Source: Burkholderia lata
Lineage (GTDB): Bacteria; Pseudomonadota; Gammaproteobacteria; Burkholderiales; Burkholderiaceae
NCBI RefSeq assembly: GCF_902499335.1
Contig: NZ_CABVQK010000010.1
Span: forward strand, 1-64,000
Direction of reading: 5' to 3'
DNA length: 64,000 nucleotides
Below are positions 41,431 to 50,590 of this stretch, one piece after another (positions within the stretch are counted from its first letter, which is position 1; every line of letters starts with the position of its first letter). Below the pieces are notes generated by a model, which searched no databases, had not been told where the DNA came from, and saw only the letters and a list, made by a program, of their open reading frames with translations. Position numbers and translations under genes: made by a program.

Positions 41431-42330
41431 ATGACCAAGATGCCCGACACACTTGCCCTCGACGCCCGGCGCGCGACGCCGGACGATGCGTCGCTGACCG
41501 ACAGCATCGGCGCGACCAGCACACCGCTCGATCTCGCTGCGCAGCAGGCCGGCACGCAGACGCTGCTGCGCGGTCTTGCGATCCTCGAGGCGATCGCGAA
41601 CGGCGCGCGCGACATGCGCGCGATCGGCGCGGCGCTCGGCACGACGCGCAGCACCACGCACCGCCTCGTCAGCAGCCTCGTGCAGGCGCGCTACCTGCGC
41701 CAGGTGCAGGGCGGCTACCTGCTCGGCCCGAAGCTGATCGAGCTCGGCACGATCGCGCTCGAGCAGATGCCGCTCACCGCGGTGGCGCGCCCGCACCTCG
41801 AGGCGCTCGCGGAAGCGACGCTCGACACGATCCATCTCGGCGTGCGCGACGGCGACGACGTGCTGTACATCGACAAGATTCCCGGCACGCGCGGCCTCGA
41901 GATGCGCTCGCGCGTCGGCCACCGGATGCCGCTCGCGTCGACCGGCATCGGCAAGGCGATGATGCTCGACACCGATCCCGACACCTGGCGCTCGCTGTTC
42001 GAGGCCGCCCGTCGTGCGCTTGCCGGCGTCAATTTCAAGCCGGACAACCGGCCCGAGACGAGTGCGTTCCTGCAGCGCATGGCGCATTACGCGGCCGGCG
42101 GCTATACGTTCGATCTCGAGGAGAACGAGGCGTCGATCCGTTGCGTGGCTGCGCCAATCCGCGATGCATCGGGCGCGATCGTCGCGGCCGTGTCGGTCGC
42201 GAGCACGATTCCGTACATGCCGCACGACCGGATGGACGAACTGATTCCGCTCGTGCAGCGCGAAGCGCGAGCCATTTCCGCGGAACTGGGCTGGAGCCCG
42301 CCGCAGGGTACCCGCAGGATCAAACGATGA
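41431..42330 (+). CDS. IclR-family transcriptional regulator
   Basis: A 299-residue regulator. An N-terminal tail of about 38 residues precedes the winged HTH (LLRGLAILEAIANGARDMRAIG, then TTRSTTHRLVSSLV, about 45-85). The IclR effector domain follows with DTIHLGVRDGDDVLYIDKI, SRVGHRMPLASTGIGKAMM and AAVSVASTIPYMPHDRM. Placed first in the sugar operon, it is probably the local repressor responding to a sugar-acid intermediate. Its stop overlaps the dgoK start (ATGA). Confidence 0.9.
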   Translation: MTKMPDTLALDARRATPDDASLTDSIGATSTPLDLAAQQAGTQTLLRGLAILEAIANGARDMRAIGAALGTTRSTTHRLVSSLVQARYLRQVQGGYLLGPKLIELGTIALEQMPLTAVARPHLEALAEATLDTIHLGVRDGDDVLYIDKIPGTRGLEMRSRVGHRMPLASTGIGKAMMLDTDPDTWRSLFEAARRALAGVNFKPDNRPETSAFLQRMAHYAAGGYTFDLEENEASIRCVAAPIRDASGAIVAAVSVASTIPYMPHDRMDELIPLVQREARAISAELGWSPPQGTRRIKR

Positions 42331-43352
42331 CGACTTCGACCCGGCCCGTTCCGGACACCAGCACCGCCACCCCGTCGCTGATCGCGCTCGACTGGGGCAC
42401 GACGTCGCTGCGTGCTTATCTGTACGACGCGCACGGCGCGCTCATCGACACGCGCAGCCGCGCGGCGGGCGTGATGCATGTGCCGGGCGGCGGCGCGCGC
42501 GCGTTCGACGCGGTGTTCGAGGAAGCGTGCGGCGACTGGCTCGACCGCACGCCGGGCCTGCCGGTGCTCGCCGCCGGGATGGTCGGCAGCGCACAGGGCT
42601 GGCGCGAGGCGCCGTACGTCGCGGTGCCGGCCGGCGCCGATGCGCTCGTCGCGGGCCTCATCACGGTGACGACGTCGCGCGGCACGACGATCTCGATCGT
42701 GCCGGGCGTCATCGCCACGGGCGAACTGCCCGACGTGATGCGCGGTGAAGAAACGCAGATATTCGGTGCACTCGCGAGCGATCCCATGCTTGGCACCGAT
42801 CGTTCAGGGGTACTGATCGGATTGCCGGGCACGCATGCGAAATGGGCGTGGGTGAGGGACGGGCTGATCGAGCGCTTCCAGACCTTCATGACGGGCGAGC
42901 TGTTCGCGGTGCTGCGCGACCATACGATCCTCGGCCGCACGATGCGTGCCGGCGCGTCGCCCGATCGCGCGGCGTTCGTGCGCGGCGTCTCGGTCGCGCG
43001 CGGCGCGCAGCGCACGGGGCTGCTCGCGACGATCTTCAGCACGCGCACGCTGGGCCTGACCGACCGGCTCGCACCCGATGCGCAGGGCGACTACCTGTCC
43101 GGGCTGCTGATCGGCCATGAGCTCAATGCGCTCGACGCGATGCTCGCGGAGCGCGGCATCGCACTAGCGGACCAGCCGCTGCTGCTGATCGGCGACGACA
43201 GCCTGTGCGCGCGCTACGCCGATGCGCTCCAGGAATTCGGCCACCCGCACGCTCGCGTCGTCGCGCATGCGACCGACCGCGGCCTGTGGCGGATCGCGTC
43301 GCGCGCCGGGCTCGTGCGCGCGGATGGCGAGCCCGTCTGCGCCGACCAATGA
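42327..43352 (+). CDS. dgoK: 2-dehydro-3-deoxygalactonokinase
   Basis: A 341-residue kinase phosphorylating 2-keto-3-deoxygalactonate at C6. Seen: phosphate loop LIALDWGTTSLRAYLYD (about 18-34), LAAGMVGSAQGW (about 81-92), SIVPGVIATGELPDVMRGEETQ, and LIGLPGTHAKW (about 164-174), all typical of DgoK. The start overlaps the IclR stop by 4 bp, so the genes are translationally coupled. The downstream dgoA gene performs the next step. Confidence 0.92.
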   Translation: MTTSTRPVPDTSTATPSLIALDWGTTSLRAYLYDAHGALIDTRSRAAGVMHVPGGGARAFDAVFEEACGDWLDRTPGLPVLAAGMVGSAQGWREAPYVAVPAGADALVAGLITVTTSRGTTISIVPGVIATGELPDVMRGEETQIFGALASDPMLGTDRSGVLIGLPGTHAKWAWVRDGLIERFQTFMTGELFAVLRDHTILGRTMRAGASPDRAAFVRGVSVARGAQRTGLLATIFSTRTLGLTDRLAPDAQGDYLSGLLIGHELNALDAMLAERGIALADQPLLLIGDDSLCARYADALQEFGHPHARVVAHATDRGLWRIASRAGLVRADGEPVCADQ

Positions 43353-43374
43353 ACTGTTTGCAGAGGAACCTTCG

Positions 43375-44052
43375 ATGCCGTCCGACCTGACCTTGCCCGC
43401 GCCGTACGCGCCCCATGCCGCGCTGATGCGTGCATTCGACGCGTGCCCGCTGATTGCGATCATGCGCGGGATCACGCCCGCCGAAGCGGCCGACCACGGC
43501 CGTGCGCTCTATGAAGCCGGTTTCCGGATCGTCGAGGTGCCGCTCAACTCGCCGGACCCGTTCGACAGCATCGCGGCGCTGCGGCGTGCGTTGCCCGACG
43601 ATGCGATCGTCGGCGCGGGTACCGTGCTGCGCGCCGAGTATGTCGACCGCGTGCAGGACGCGGGCGGCGCGCTGATCGTGATGCCGCACAGCGACGCGGC
43701 CGTGATCCGCCGCGCACGCGAGCGCGGCCTCGCGAGCGCGCCGGGCGTGGCGACGCCGACGGAAGCGTTCGCGGCGCTCGCGAACGGCGCCGACGTGCTG
43801 AAGATGTTTCCGGCCGAGCAGCTCGGCGTGCATGTCGTGAAGGCGTGGCGCGCGGTGATCGACCAAGCGGTGCCGCTGATTCCGGTCGGCGGCATCTCGC
43901 CCGACAACATGGAGCCGTTCCTCGACGCCGGCGCGAACGGTTTCGGGCTCGGCTCGGCGCTGTACCGCCCCGGCCAGCCGGCCGACGCGACCGCGGCGAA
44001 CGCGCGCGCGTTCCAGGCCGGCTTGCGCACGGCGCGCGGCGGAGCCGCATGA
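43375..44052 (+). CDS. dgoA: 2-dehydro-3-deoxy-6-phosphogalactonate aldolase
   Basis: A 225-residue class I aldolase splitting KDPGal into pyruvate and glyceraldehyde-3-phosphate. Seen: LIAIMRGITPAEA (about 26-38), FRIVEVPLNSPDPF with the catalytic Glu, IVGAGTVL, and ADVLKMFPAEQLGVHVVKAW with the Schiff-base Lys (about 146). The VPLNSP motif points to KDPGal rather than KDPG. The ATG follows GAGGAAC. It ends in an overlap with the next SDR gene (ATGATG). Confidence 0.92.
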   Translation: MPSDLTLPAPYAPHAALMRAFDACPLIAIMRGITPAEAADHGRALYEAGFRIVEVPLNSPDPFDSIAALRRALPDDAIVGAGTVLRAEYVDRVQDAGGALIVMPHSDAAVIRRARERGLASAPGVATPTEAFAALANGADVLKMFPAEQLGVHVVKAWRAVIDQAVPLIPVGGISPDNMEPFLDAGANGFGLGSALYRPGQPADATAANARAFQAGLRTARGGAA

Positions 44053-44831
44053 TGGGCCGCCTCGCGGACAAGGTCGCGATGGTGACGGGCGCGGGCCGGG
44101 GCATCGGCGCCGCGATCGCCCGCGCGTTCGTTCGCGAGGGGGCGGCCGTCGCGCTCGTCGATCTCGACTTCCCGCAGGCGCAGCGCACGGCGGCCGAGAT
44201 TGCGCAAGAGATCACCGGCGCGCGCGTGCTGCCGCTGAAGGCGGACGTCGCGCGGCAGGATGCGGTGCGCGATGCACTTGCGCAGACCGAGGCGGCATTC
44301 GGCCCGCTCGACGTGCTCGTGAACAACGCGGGCATCAACGTGTTCGCCGATCCGCTGACGATGACCGACGACGACTGGCGCCGCTGCTTCGCGGTCGACC
44401 TCGACGGCGTGTGGCACGGCTGCCGCGTGGCGCTGGAGGGGATGGTCGAACGCGGCCGCGGCAGCATCGTGAACATCGCGTCGACGCACGCGTTCAGGAT
44501 CATCCCGGGCTGCTTTCCGTACCCGGTCGCGAAGCATGGCGTGCTGGGCCTCACGCGTGCGCTCGGCATCGAATACGCGGCGCGCAACGTGCGCGTGAAC
44601 GCGATCGCGCCCGGCTACATCGAGACGCAGCTCACGCGCGACTGGTGGGACGCGCAGCCCGATCCGGCCGCCGCGCGCGCGCAGACGCTCGCGCTGCAGC
44701 CGATGAAGCGGATCGGCCGGCCCGAGGAGGTCGCGATGACGGCGGTGTTCCTCGCGTCCGACGAGGCGCCGTTCATCAATGCCGCGTGCATCACCGTCGA
44801 TGGCGGGCGCGCGGCGCTGTATCACGACTGA
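44049..44831 (+). CDS. SDR-family oxidoreductase
   Basis: A 260-residue short-chain dehydrogenase. NAD(P) loop TGAGRGIG (about 14-21), NNAG (about 93-96), catalytic Ser in IASTHAF and YPVAK (Tyr/Lys, about 156-160), ending with TVDGGRAA. Asp following VALVD suggests NAD+ preference. In this operon it may oxidise a sugar or sugar acid, but the substrate is unknown. The tandem ATG start overlaps dgoA by 4 bp. Confidence 0.85.
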   Translation: MMGRLADKVAMVTGAGRGIGAAIARAFVREGAAVALVDLDFPQAQRTAAEIAQEITGARVLPLKADVARQDAVRDALAQTEAAFGPLDVLVNNAGINVFADPLTMTDDDWRRCFAVDLDGVWHGCRVALEGMVERGRGSIVNIASTHAFRIIPGCFPYPVAKHGVLGLTRALGIEYAARNVRVNAIAPGYIETQLTRDWWDAQPDPAAARAQTLALQPMKRIGRPEEVAMTAVFLASDEAPFINAACITVDGGRAALYHD

Positions 44832-44933
44832 CGCAACGATTCGAAAGACCGCACGTGCGACGGCCGCGCGCACGCTGCGTCGAAACCAACAAGCGGCTGC
44901 ATCCTGTTCGATGAAGACAAGGAGACACTGGAG

Positions 44934-45929
44934 ATGAAACGCAGAACGTTCGTAACGCTGGCCGCCGCGGCAGCGGTGGTGATCGGGAGCCCGGTCGTGC
45001 ACGCGGCCGATCCGGTCAAGATCGGCTTCCTGGTGAAGCAGCCGGAAGAGCCGTGGTTCCAGGACGAGTGGAAGTTCGCCGAGATGGCGGCGAAGCAAAA
45101 AGGCTTCACGCTCGTGAAGATCGGCGCGCCGTCCGGTGAAAAGGTGATGAGCGCGATCGACAACCTGTCCGCGCAGAAGGCGCAGGGCTTCATCATCTGC
45201 ACGCCGGACGTGAAGCTCGGGCCGGGCATCGTCTCGAAGGCGAAGTCGCACAACCTGAAGATGATGACGGTCGACGACCGCCTCGTCGACGGCGCCGGCA
45301 AGCCGATCGAGGCGGTCCCGCACATGGGGATCTCCGCGTACAACATCGGCAAGCAGGTCGGCGACGGCATCGCCGCCGAGATCAAGAAGCGCGGCTGGGA
45401 CATGAAGGACGTCGGCGCGATCGACATCACCTACGAGCAGCTGCCGACCGCGCACGACCGCACGAGCGGCGCGACCGACGCGCTGGTGGCCGCCGGCTTC
45501 CCGAAGGCGAACGTGATCGCGGCGCCGCAGGCGAAGACCGACACGGAAAACGCATTCAACGCGGCGAACATCGCGCTCACGAAGAACCCGCAGTTCAAGC
45601 ACTGGGTTGCGTACGGCCTGAACGACGAGGCCGTGCTCGGCGCGGTGCGCGCGGCCGAAGGGCGCGGCTTCAAGGCGGACAACATGATCGGCATCGGTAT
45701 CGGCGGTTCCGAGTCGGCGCTGAACGAGTTCAAGAAGCCGCAGCCGACGGGCTTCTACGGCACCGTGATCATCAGCCCGAAGCGCCACGGCGAGGAAACC
45801 TCGGACCTGATGTACACGTGGATCACGCAGGGCAAGGCACCGCCGGCGCTGACGCTGACGACCGGCATGCTCGCGACGCGCGACAACGTGTCGAAGGTGC
45901 GCGACGAGATGGGGCTCGCGTCGAAGTAA
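44934..45929 (+). CDS. araF: AraF-like periplasmic sugar-binding protein
   Basis: A 331-residue ABC-transporter binding protein. Signal MKRRTFVTLAAAAAVV to VHAADP (cleavage near residue 23). The mature start, KIGFLVKQPEEPWFQDEWKF, closely matches E. coli AraF; further matches are GFIICTPD, the AHDRTSG/DALVAAGFP region and GIGIGGSESALNEF. E. coli AraF binds L-arabinose and, less well, D-galactose. The dgoKA neighbours make galactose plausible here. The gene follows 102 bp of non-coding DNA after the SDR. Confidence 0.88.
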   Translation: MKRRTFVTLAAAAAVVIGSPVVHAADPVKIGFLVKQPEEPWFQDEWKFAEMAAKQKGFTLVKIGAPSGEKVMSAIDNLSAQKAQGFIICTPDVKLGPGIVSKAKSHNLKMMTVDDRLVDGAGKPIEAVPHMGISAYNIGKQVGDGIAAEIKKRGWDMKDVGAIDITYEQLPTAHDRTSGATDALVAAGFPKANVIAAPQAKTDTENAFNAANIALTKNPQFKHWVAYGLNDEAVLGAVRAAEGRGFKADNMIGIGIGGSESALNEFKKPQPTGFYGTVIISPKRHGEETSDLMYTWITQGKAPPALTLTTGMLATRDNVSKVRDEMGLASK

Positions 45930-45996
45930 GCGGCCCGCCGGCTGCCGCGGAGATGCGGCGGCCGGCGGTCGATCGATCCGGAAGTGGGGAGACGAC

Positions 45997-47508
45997 GTGT
46001 CAGCGGCACTGCGTTTTGACAATATCGGCAAGGTCTTTCCTGGCGTGCGCGCGCTCGACGGCATTTCGTTCGACGTGCATGCGGGCGAGGTGCATGGCCT
46101 GATGGGCGAGAACGGCGCGGGCAAGTCGACGCTGCTGAAGATTCTCGGCGGCGAATACCAGCCTGATGCGGGCAGCGTGCGGGTCGACGGCCAGCCCGTG
46201 CAGTTCGCGAGTGCGGCCGCGTCGATCGCGGCCGGCATCGCGGTGATTCACCAGGAGCTGCAGTACGTTCCCGACCTGACGGTCGCGGAAAACCTGCTGC
46301 TCGGCCGCCTGCCGAATGCGTTCGGCTGGGTGAGGAAGCGCGAGGCGAAGCGCTACGTGCGCGAGCGGCTCGCGGCGATGGGTGTCGATCTCGATCCGGA
46401 CGCGAAGCTCGGGCGGCTGTCGATCGCGCAGCGGCAGATGGTCGAGATCTGCAAGGCGCTGATGCGCAATGCGCGCGTGATCGCGCTCGACGAGCCGACC
46501 AGCTCGCTGTCTCATCGCGAGACCGAGGTCCTGTTCAAGCTCGTCGACGACCTGCGTGCGCAGGGCCGCGCGCTGATCTACATCTCGCACCGGATGGACG
46601 AGATCTACCGGCTCTGCGATGCGTGCACGATCTTCCGCGACGGGCGCAGGATCGCGTCGCACGAATCGCTGGCCGACGTGCCGCGCGAGCGGCTCGTCGC
46701 CGAGATGGTCGGGCGCGAGATTTCGGACATCTACCATTACGCGCCGCGCGCGCTCGGCGACGTGCGGTTCGCCGCCGAAGGCATCGACGGCCCGGCGTTG
46801 CGCGAACCCGCGAGCTTCTCGGTGCGCGCGGGCGAGATCGTCGGTTTCTTCGGGCTCGTCGGCGCGGGCCGCAGCGAACTGATGCGGCTCGTGTACGGCG
46901 CGGATCACCGGCGCGCGGGCGTGCTGACGCTCGACGGCGCGCGCATCGACGTGAAGCGCACCGGCGACGCGATCCGTCACGGCATCGTGCTGTGTCCCGA
47001 GGATCGCAAGGAAGAAGGGATCATCGCGATCGCATCGGTCGCGGAGAACATCAACATCAGCTGCCGCCGCCATTCGCTGCGTGCGGGGCTCTTCATCAAC
47101 CGCAAGGCCGAAAGCGAAACGGCCGACCGCTTCATCCAGCGGCTCAAGATCAAGACGCCGAACCGGCGGCAGAAGATCCGCTTCCTGTCGGGCGGCAACC
47201 AGCAGAAGGCGATCCTGTCGCGCTGGCTCGCGGAGCCCGACCTGAAGGTCGTGATCCTCGACGAACCGACGCGCGGGATCGACGTCGGCGCGAAGCACGA
47301 GATCTACGACGTGATCTACCGGCTCGCGGAACGCGGCTGCGCGATCGTGATGGTGTCGTCGGAGCTGCCGGAAGTGCTCGGCGTATCCGATCGCATCGTC
47401 GTGATGCGCGAAGGCCGGATCGCGGGCGAGCTGCCGCGCGAACAGGCGAACGAGCACGCGGTGCTGAGCCTCGCACTGCCGCAGACGAGCGCCGTCGAGG
47501 CGGCCTGA
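45997..47508 (+). CDS. araG: AraG-like sugar ABC transporter ATP-binding protein
   Basis: A 503-residue double ATPase of the CUT2 type. First domain: GENGAGKSTLLKILGG (about 36-51), LSIAQRQMVEI and VIALDEPTSSLS. Second domain: GLVGAGRSELMRLV (degenerate Walker A), LSGGNQQKAILSRWL and VILDEPTRGIDVGAK. GTG start with GGGGAG upstream. Part of the araFGH importer. Confidence 0.93.
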   Translation: MSAALRFDNIGKVFPGVRALDGISFDVHAGEVHGLMGENGAGKSTLLKILGGEYQPDAGSVRVDGQPVQFASAAASIAAGIAVIHQELQYVPDLTVAENLLLGRLPNAFGWVRKREAKRYVRERLAAMGVDLDPDAKLGRLSIAQRQMVEICKALMRNARVIALDEPTSSLSHRETEVLFKLVDDLRAQGRALIYISHRMDEIYRLCDACTIFRDGRRIASHESLADVPRERLVAEMVGREISDIYHYAPRALGDVRFAAEGIDGPALREPASFSVRAGEIVGFFGLVGAGRSELMRLVYGADHRRAGVLTLDGARIDVKRTGDAIRHGIVLCPEDRKEEGIIAIASVAENINISCRRHSLRAGLFINRKAESETADRFIQRLKIKTPNRRQKIRFLSGGNQQKAILSRWLAEPDLKVVILDEPTRGIDVGAKHEIYDVIYRLAERGCAIVMVSSELPEVLGVSDRIVVMREGRIAGELPREQANEHAVLSLALPQTSAVEAA

Positions 47509-47578
47509 CGCGGAACACGACAATCGAATCGGACACGCGCGGCGCGAGCCGCGCGATGCAGGAGCAGGAGACACAATC

Positions 47579-48595
47579 ATGCAAGTCAACGAAAACCTTC
47601 GCAGCGCCGCCGTGAAGCCGTCGGCCGACGCGCTGGTGCCGCAGCAGAGCGACCGCCAGAAATGGTGGCAGCATCTGACCGAATACAGCCTGATCGCGAT
47701 CTTCGCGGTGATGTTCATCACGATGTCGCTCACCGTCGATCACTTCTTCTCGATCGACAACATGCTCGGCCTCGCGCTGTCGATTTCGCAGATCGGCATG
47801 GTCGCGTGCACGATGATGTTCTGTCTCGCGTCGCGCGACTTCGACCTGTCGATCGGCTCGACCGTCGCGTTCTCCGGCGTGCTGTGCGCGATGGTGCTGA
47901 ACGCGACCGACAACACGTTCGTCGCGATCGTCGCGGCGGTTGCGGCCGGTGCCGCGATCGGCTTCGTGAACGGCGCGGTGATCGCGTACCTGCGCATCAA
48001 CGCGCTGATCACGACGCTCGCGACGATGGAGATCGTGCGCGGGCTCGGCTTCATCGTGTCGAAAGGGCAGGCGGTCGGCGTGTCGTCGGATACCTTCATC
48101 GCGCTCGGCGGGCTGTCGCTGTTCGGCGTGTCGCTGCCGATCTGGGTCACGTTGCTGTGCTTCATCGCGTTCGGCGTGCTGCTGAACCAGACGGTATATG
48201 GCCGCAACACGCTCGCGATCGGCGGCAACCCGGAAGCCTCGCGGCTCGCGGGGATCAACGTCGAACGCACGCGCGTGTACATCTTCCTGATCCAGGGCGC
48301 GGTGACGGCGCTCGCGGGCGTGATCCTCGCGTCGCGCATCACGTCGGGCCAGCCGAACGCCGCGCAGGGTTTCGAGCTGAACGTGATCTCCGCGTGCGTG
48401 CTCGGCGGCGTGTCGCTGATGGGCGGCCGCGCGACGATCTCGGGCGTCGTGATCGGCGTGCTGATCATGGGCACCGTCGAGAACGTGATGAACCTGCTGA
48501 ACATCGACGCGTTCTACCAGTACCTTGTGCGCGGCGCGATCCTGCTCGCGGCCGTGCTGCTCGACCAGCTGAAGAACCGCGGCGTCCGCGACTGA
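47579..48595 (+). CDS. araH: AraH-like sugar ABC transporter permease
   Basis: A 338-residue inner-membrane permease with 8-10 hydrophobic segments. The family signature RDFDLSIGSTVAFSGVL (about 84-100) and GGNPEASRLAGINVERTRVYIF (about 216-237, the ATPase-contact loop) are clear. It ends with ILLAAVLLDQLKNR. The soluble first 35 residues are typical of AraH. It sits directly after araG and completes the transporter. Confidence 0.92.
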   Translation: MQVNENLRSAAVKPSADALVPQQSDRQKWWQHLTEYSLIAIFAVMFITMSLTVDHFFSIDNMLGLALSISQIGMVACTMMFCLASRDFDLSIGSTVAFSGVLCAMVLNATDNTFVAIVAAVAAGAAIGFVNGAVIAYLRINALITTLATMEIVRGLGFIVSKGQAVGVSSDTFIALGGLSLFGVSLPIWVTLLCFIAFGVLLNQTVYGRNTLAIGGNPEASRLAGINVERTRVYIFLIQGAVTALAGVILASRITSGQPNAAQGFELNVISACVLGGVSLMGGRATISGVVIGVLIMGTVENVMNLLNIDAFYQYLVRGAILLAAVLLDQLKNRGVRD

Positions 48596-48624
48596 CCCGA
48601 TCTGCTCTCACGGAGACGAACCGC

Positions 48625-49440
48625 ATGACCATCGACACTTCCGCGCACGACGCGCACACCGCGAGCCACGCGCGCTATGCACGGTATCCGAGCCTCGAGG
48701 ATCGCGCCGTGCTGATCTCGGGCGGCGCGACCGGCATCGGCGCGGCGCTCGTCGAGCACTTCGCCGAACAGGGCGCGCGCGTCGCGTTCGTCGACCTCGA
48801 CGCGGCGGCCGGTACCGCGCTGGCGGAAAGCCTCGCGCACGCGCCGAACGTGCGTCATGCGCCGCTGTTCCTTCAGTGCGACCTGACCGACATCGGCGCG
48901 CTGCGCCATGCGATCGACGCGATCCGCGCGCGCATCGGCGCGATCGCGGTGCTCGTGAACAATGCGGCGAACGACGCGCGCCACGCGATCGGCGACGTGA
49001 CGCCCGAATCGTTCGACGCGGGCATCGCGGTGAACCTGCGTCACCAGTTCTTCGCCGCGCAGGCGGTGATCGACGACATGAAGCAGCAGGGCGGCGGCGC
49101 GATCATCAACCTCGGCTCGATCAGCTGGATGCTGAAGAACGGCGGCTATCCCGTCTACGTGATGGCGAAGGCGGCCGTGCAGGGGCTGACGCGCGGTCTC
49201 GCGCGCGACCTCGGCCCGTTCGGCATCCGCGTGAACTCGCTGGTGCCGGGCTGGGTGATGACCGACAAGCAGCGGCGGCTGTGGCTCGACGACGCGGGCC
49301 GCGCGGCGATCAAGGCAGGCCAGTGCCTCGATGCCGAGCTGCTGCCTGCCGATCTCGCGCGAATGGCGCTGTTCCTCGCGGCCGACGACAGCCGGATGAT
49401 CACCGCGCAGGACGTGATCGTCGACGGCGGCTGGGCCTGA
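48625..49440 (+). CDS. SDR-family sugar 1-dehydrogenase (L-arabinose/D-galactose type)
   Basis: A 271-residue SDR. Loop SGGATGIGAALVEHF (about 32-46), NNAANDARHAIGD (about 112-124), catalytic Ser in LGSISWMLKNGG, YVMAK (Tyr/Lys about 176-180), and a C-terminal VDGGWA. The NNAANDxRH and ISWM...YVMAK segments recall beta-proteobacterial aldose 1-dehydrogenases that oxidise L-arabinose and D-galactose to lactones. Its place after araFGH supports this. Substrate assignment is inference. Confidence 0.8.
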   Translation: MTIDTSAHDAHTASHARYARYPSLEDRAVLISGGATGIGAALVEHFAEQGARVAFVDLDAAAGTALAESLAHAPNVRHAPLFLQCDLTDIGALRHAIDAIRARIGAIAVLVNNAANDARHAIGDVTPESFDAGIAVNLRHQFFAAQAVIDDMKQQGGGAIINLGSISWMLKNGGYPVYVMAKAAVQGLTRGLARDLGPFGIRVNSLVPGWVMTDKQRRLWLDDAGRAAIKAGQCLDAELLPADLARMALFLAADDSRMITAQDVIVDGGWA

Positions 49441-49489
49441 CCGTTCGCACGACCCGCATCGTATTTTCGACGAAGGAAAGGAGTTCACC

Positions 49490-50551
49490 ATGACCGCCAC
49501 GTCCTCGCGCGCATCGTCGTCCACCAGCCAGTCGCGCCGCGCGCGCCTGGCCGCCGCCGCGCAGCCGGTCAGCCCCGGCCCGCAGACGGCTGCCTTCGCG
49601 CAGGGCGTCGGCGCCGCGCATGCGGCGGCCGTCACGCTGTCGAATGCGTCGCTGCGGCTCGACGTGCTGCCACATCTTGGCGGCGGCATCGCGCGCTTCG
49701 ACTGGCGCGGTGACAACGGCGCGCTGATGCCGGTGTTCCGCCGCTGCGAGCACCCGGAGACGGCGACCGATCCGAACGAGCTCGCGTGCTATCCGCTGCT
49801 GCCGTACTCGAACCGGATCGGCGACGGGCGGTTCGAATGCGACGGGCGCAGCGTCGCGGTGCCGCGCAACCGCCGCGACGAGCCGCTGCCGATCCACGGC
49901 GACGGCTGGCTCGCGCCGTGGCAGGTGGACGATGCGACCGGCACGTCGCTGCAACTGTCGCTCGATCGCACCGCCGGCGCGCCGTATGCGTTCCGCGCGA
50001 TCCAGTCGTTCGAACTCGACGACGCGACGCTGTCGATCGCGCTGACGATCGAGAACGCGGGGCGCGCGCGGCTGCCGTTCGGGCTCGGCGTGCATCCGTT
50101 CCTCGTGCGCGACGTCGCGACCGAGCTGGCCGCGGCCGCCGGCGGGCTGTGGCTGTCGGGTGCCGATTTCCTGCCGGTGCGGCACGTGAGCGTGCCGCCG
50201 GCCTGGCAGTTCGGCGTCGCGTATCCGCTGCCGGCCGCGCTCGTCAATCATGCGTTCACCGGTTGGGGCGGCCACGCGACGGTGAGCTGGCCGCGCCGCG
50301 GGCTGTCGCTGACGGTGGCGGCCGACGCCGACGCGTACGTGCTCTATACGCCGCCAGGCGAGGATTTCTTCTGCTTCGAGCCGGTCGATCATCCGATCAA
50401 TGCGGTGAACCTGCCGGGCGGCGCGACCGCGCACGGGATGACGCTGCTCGCGCCCGGCGAGCGGCTCACGCGGCGTTTCGCGTTCACCGTCGAGCGCGCC
50501 GATGCGCGCGGCAATGCCGCGATGCGCGAGGAGCGCCGGCGACGCGGGTAA
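49490..50551 (+). CDS. Aldose 1-epimerase
   Basis: A 353-residue mutarotase-fold protein interconverting alpha and beta sugar anomers. Seen: LPHLGGGIARFDWRG (about 61-75), YPLLPYSNRIGDGRF, PIHGDGW with the first catalytic His (about 137), GVHPFL with the second (about 205), and a Glu in CFEPVDHPINAVN. The Ala/Ser-rich first 45 residues do not look like a clean signal peptide. It would feed the correct anomer to the 1-dehydrogenase. Last gene of the sugar operon; pyrF follows 39 bp later. Confidence 0.88.
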   Translation: MTATSSRASSSTSQSRRARLAAAAQPVSPGPQTAAFAQGVGAAHAAAVTLSNASLRLDVLPHLGGGIARFDWRGDNGALMPVFRRCEHPETATDPNELACYPLLPYSNRIGDGRFECDGRSVAVPRNRRDEPLPIHGDGWLAPWQVDDATGTSLQLSLDRTAGAPYAFRAIQSFELDDATLSIALTIENAGRARLPFGLGVHPFLVRDVATELAAAAGGLWLSGADFLPVRHVSVPPAWQFGVAYPLPAALVNHAFTGWGGHATVSWPRRGLSLTVAADADAYVLYTPPGEDFFCFEPVDHPINAVNLPGGATAHGMTLLAPGERLTRRFAFTVERADARGNAAMREERRRRG

Positions 50552-50590
50552 AATACGCGGTCTACCAACGGTTTGCCGCGAGTACCCGCC

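Noticed and set aside
43509..46238. 909-codon minus-strand open frame opposite dgoA, the SDR gene and araF
   Set aside because: It runs antisense through three genes with clear functional motifs, so it is a compositional shadow.
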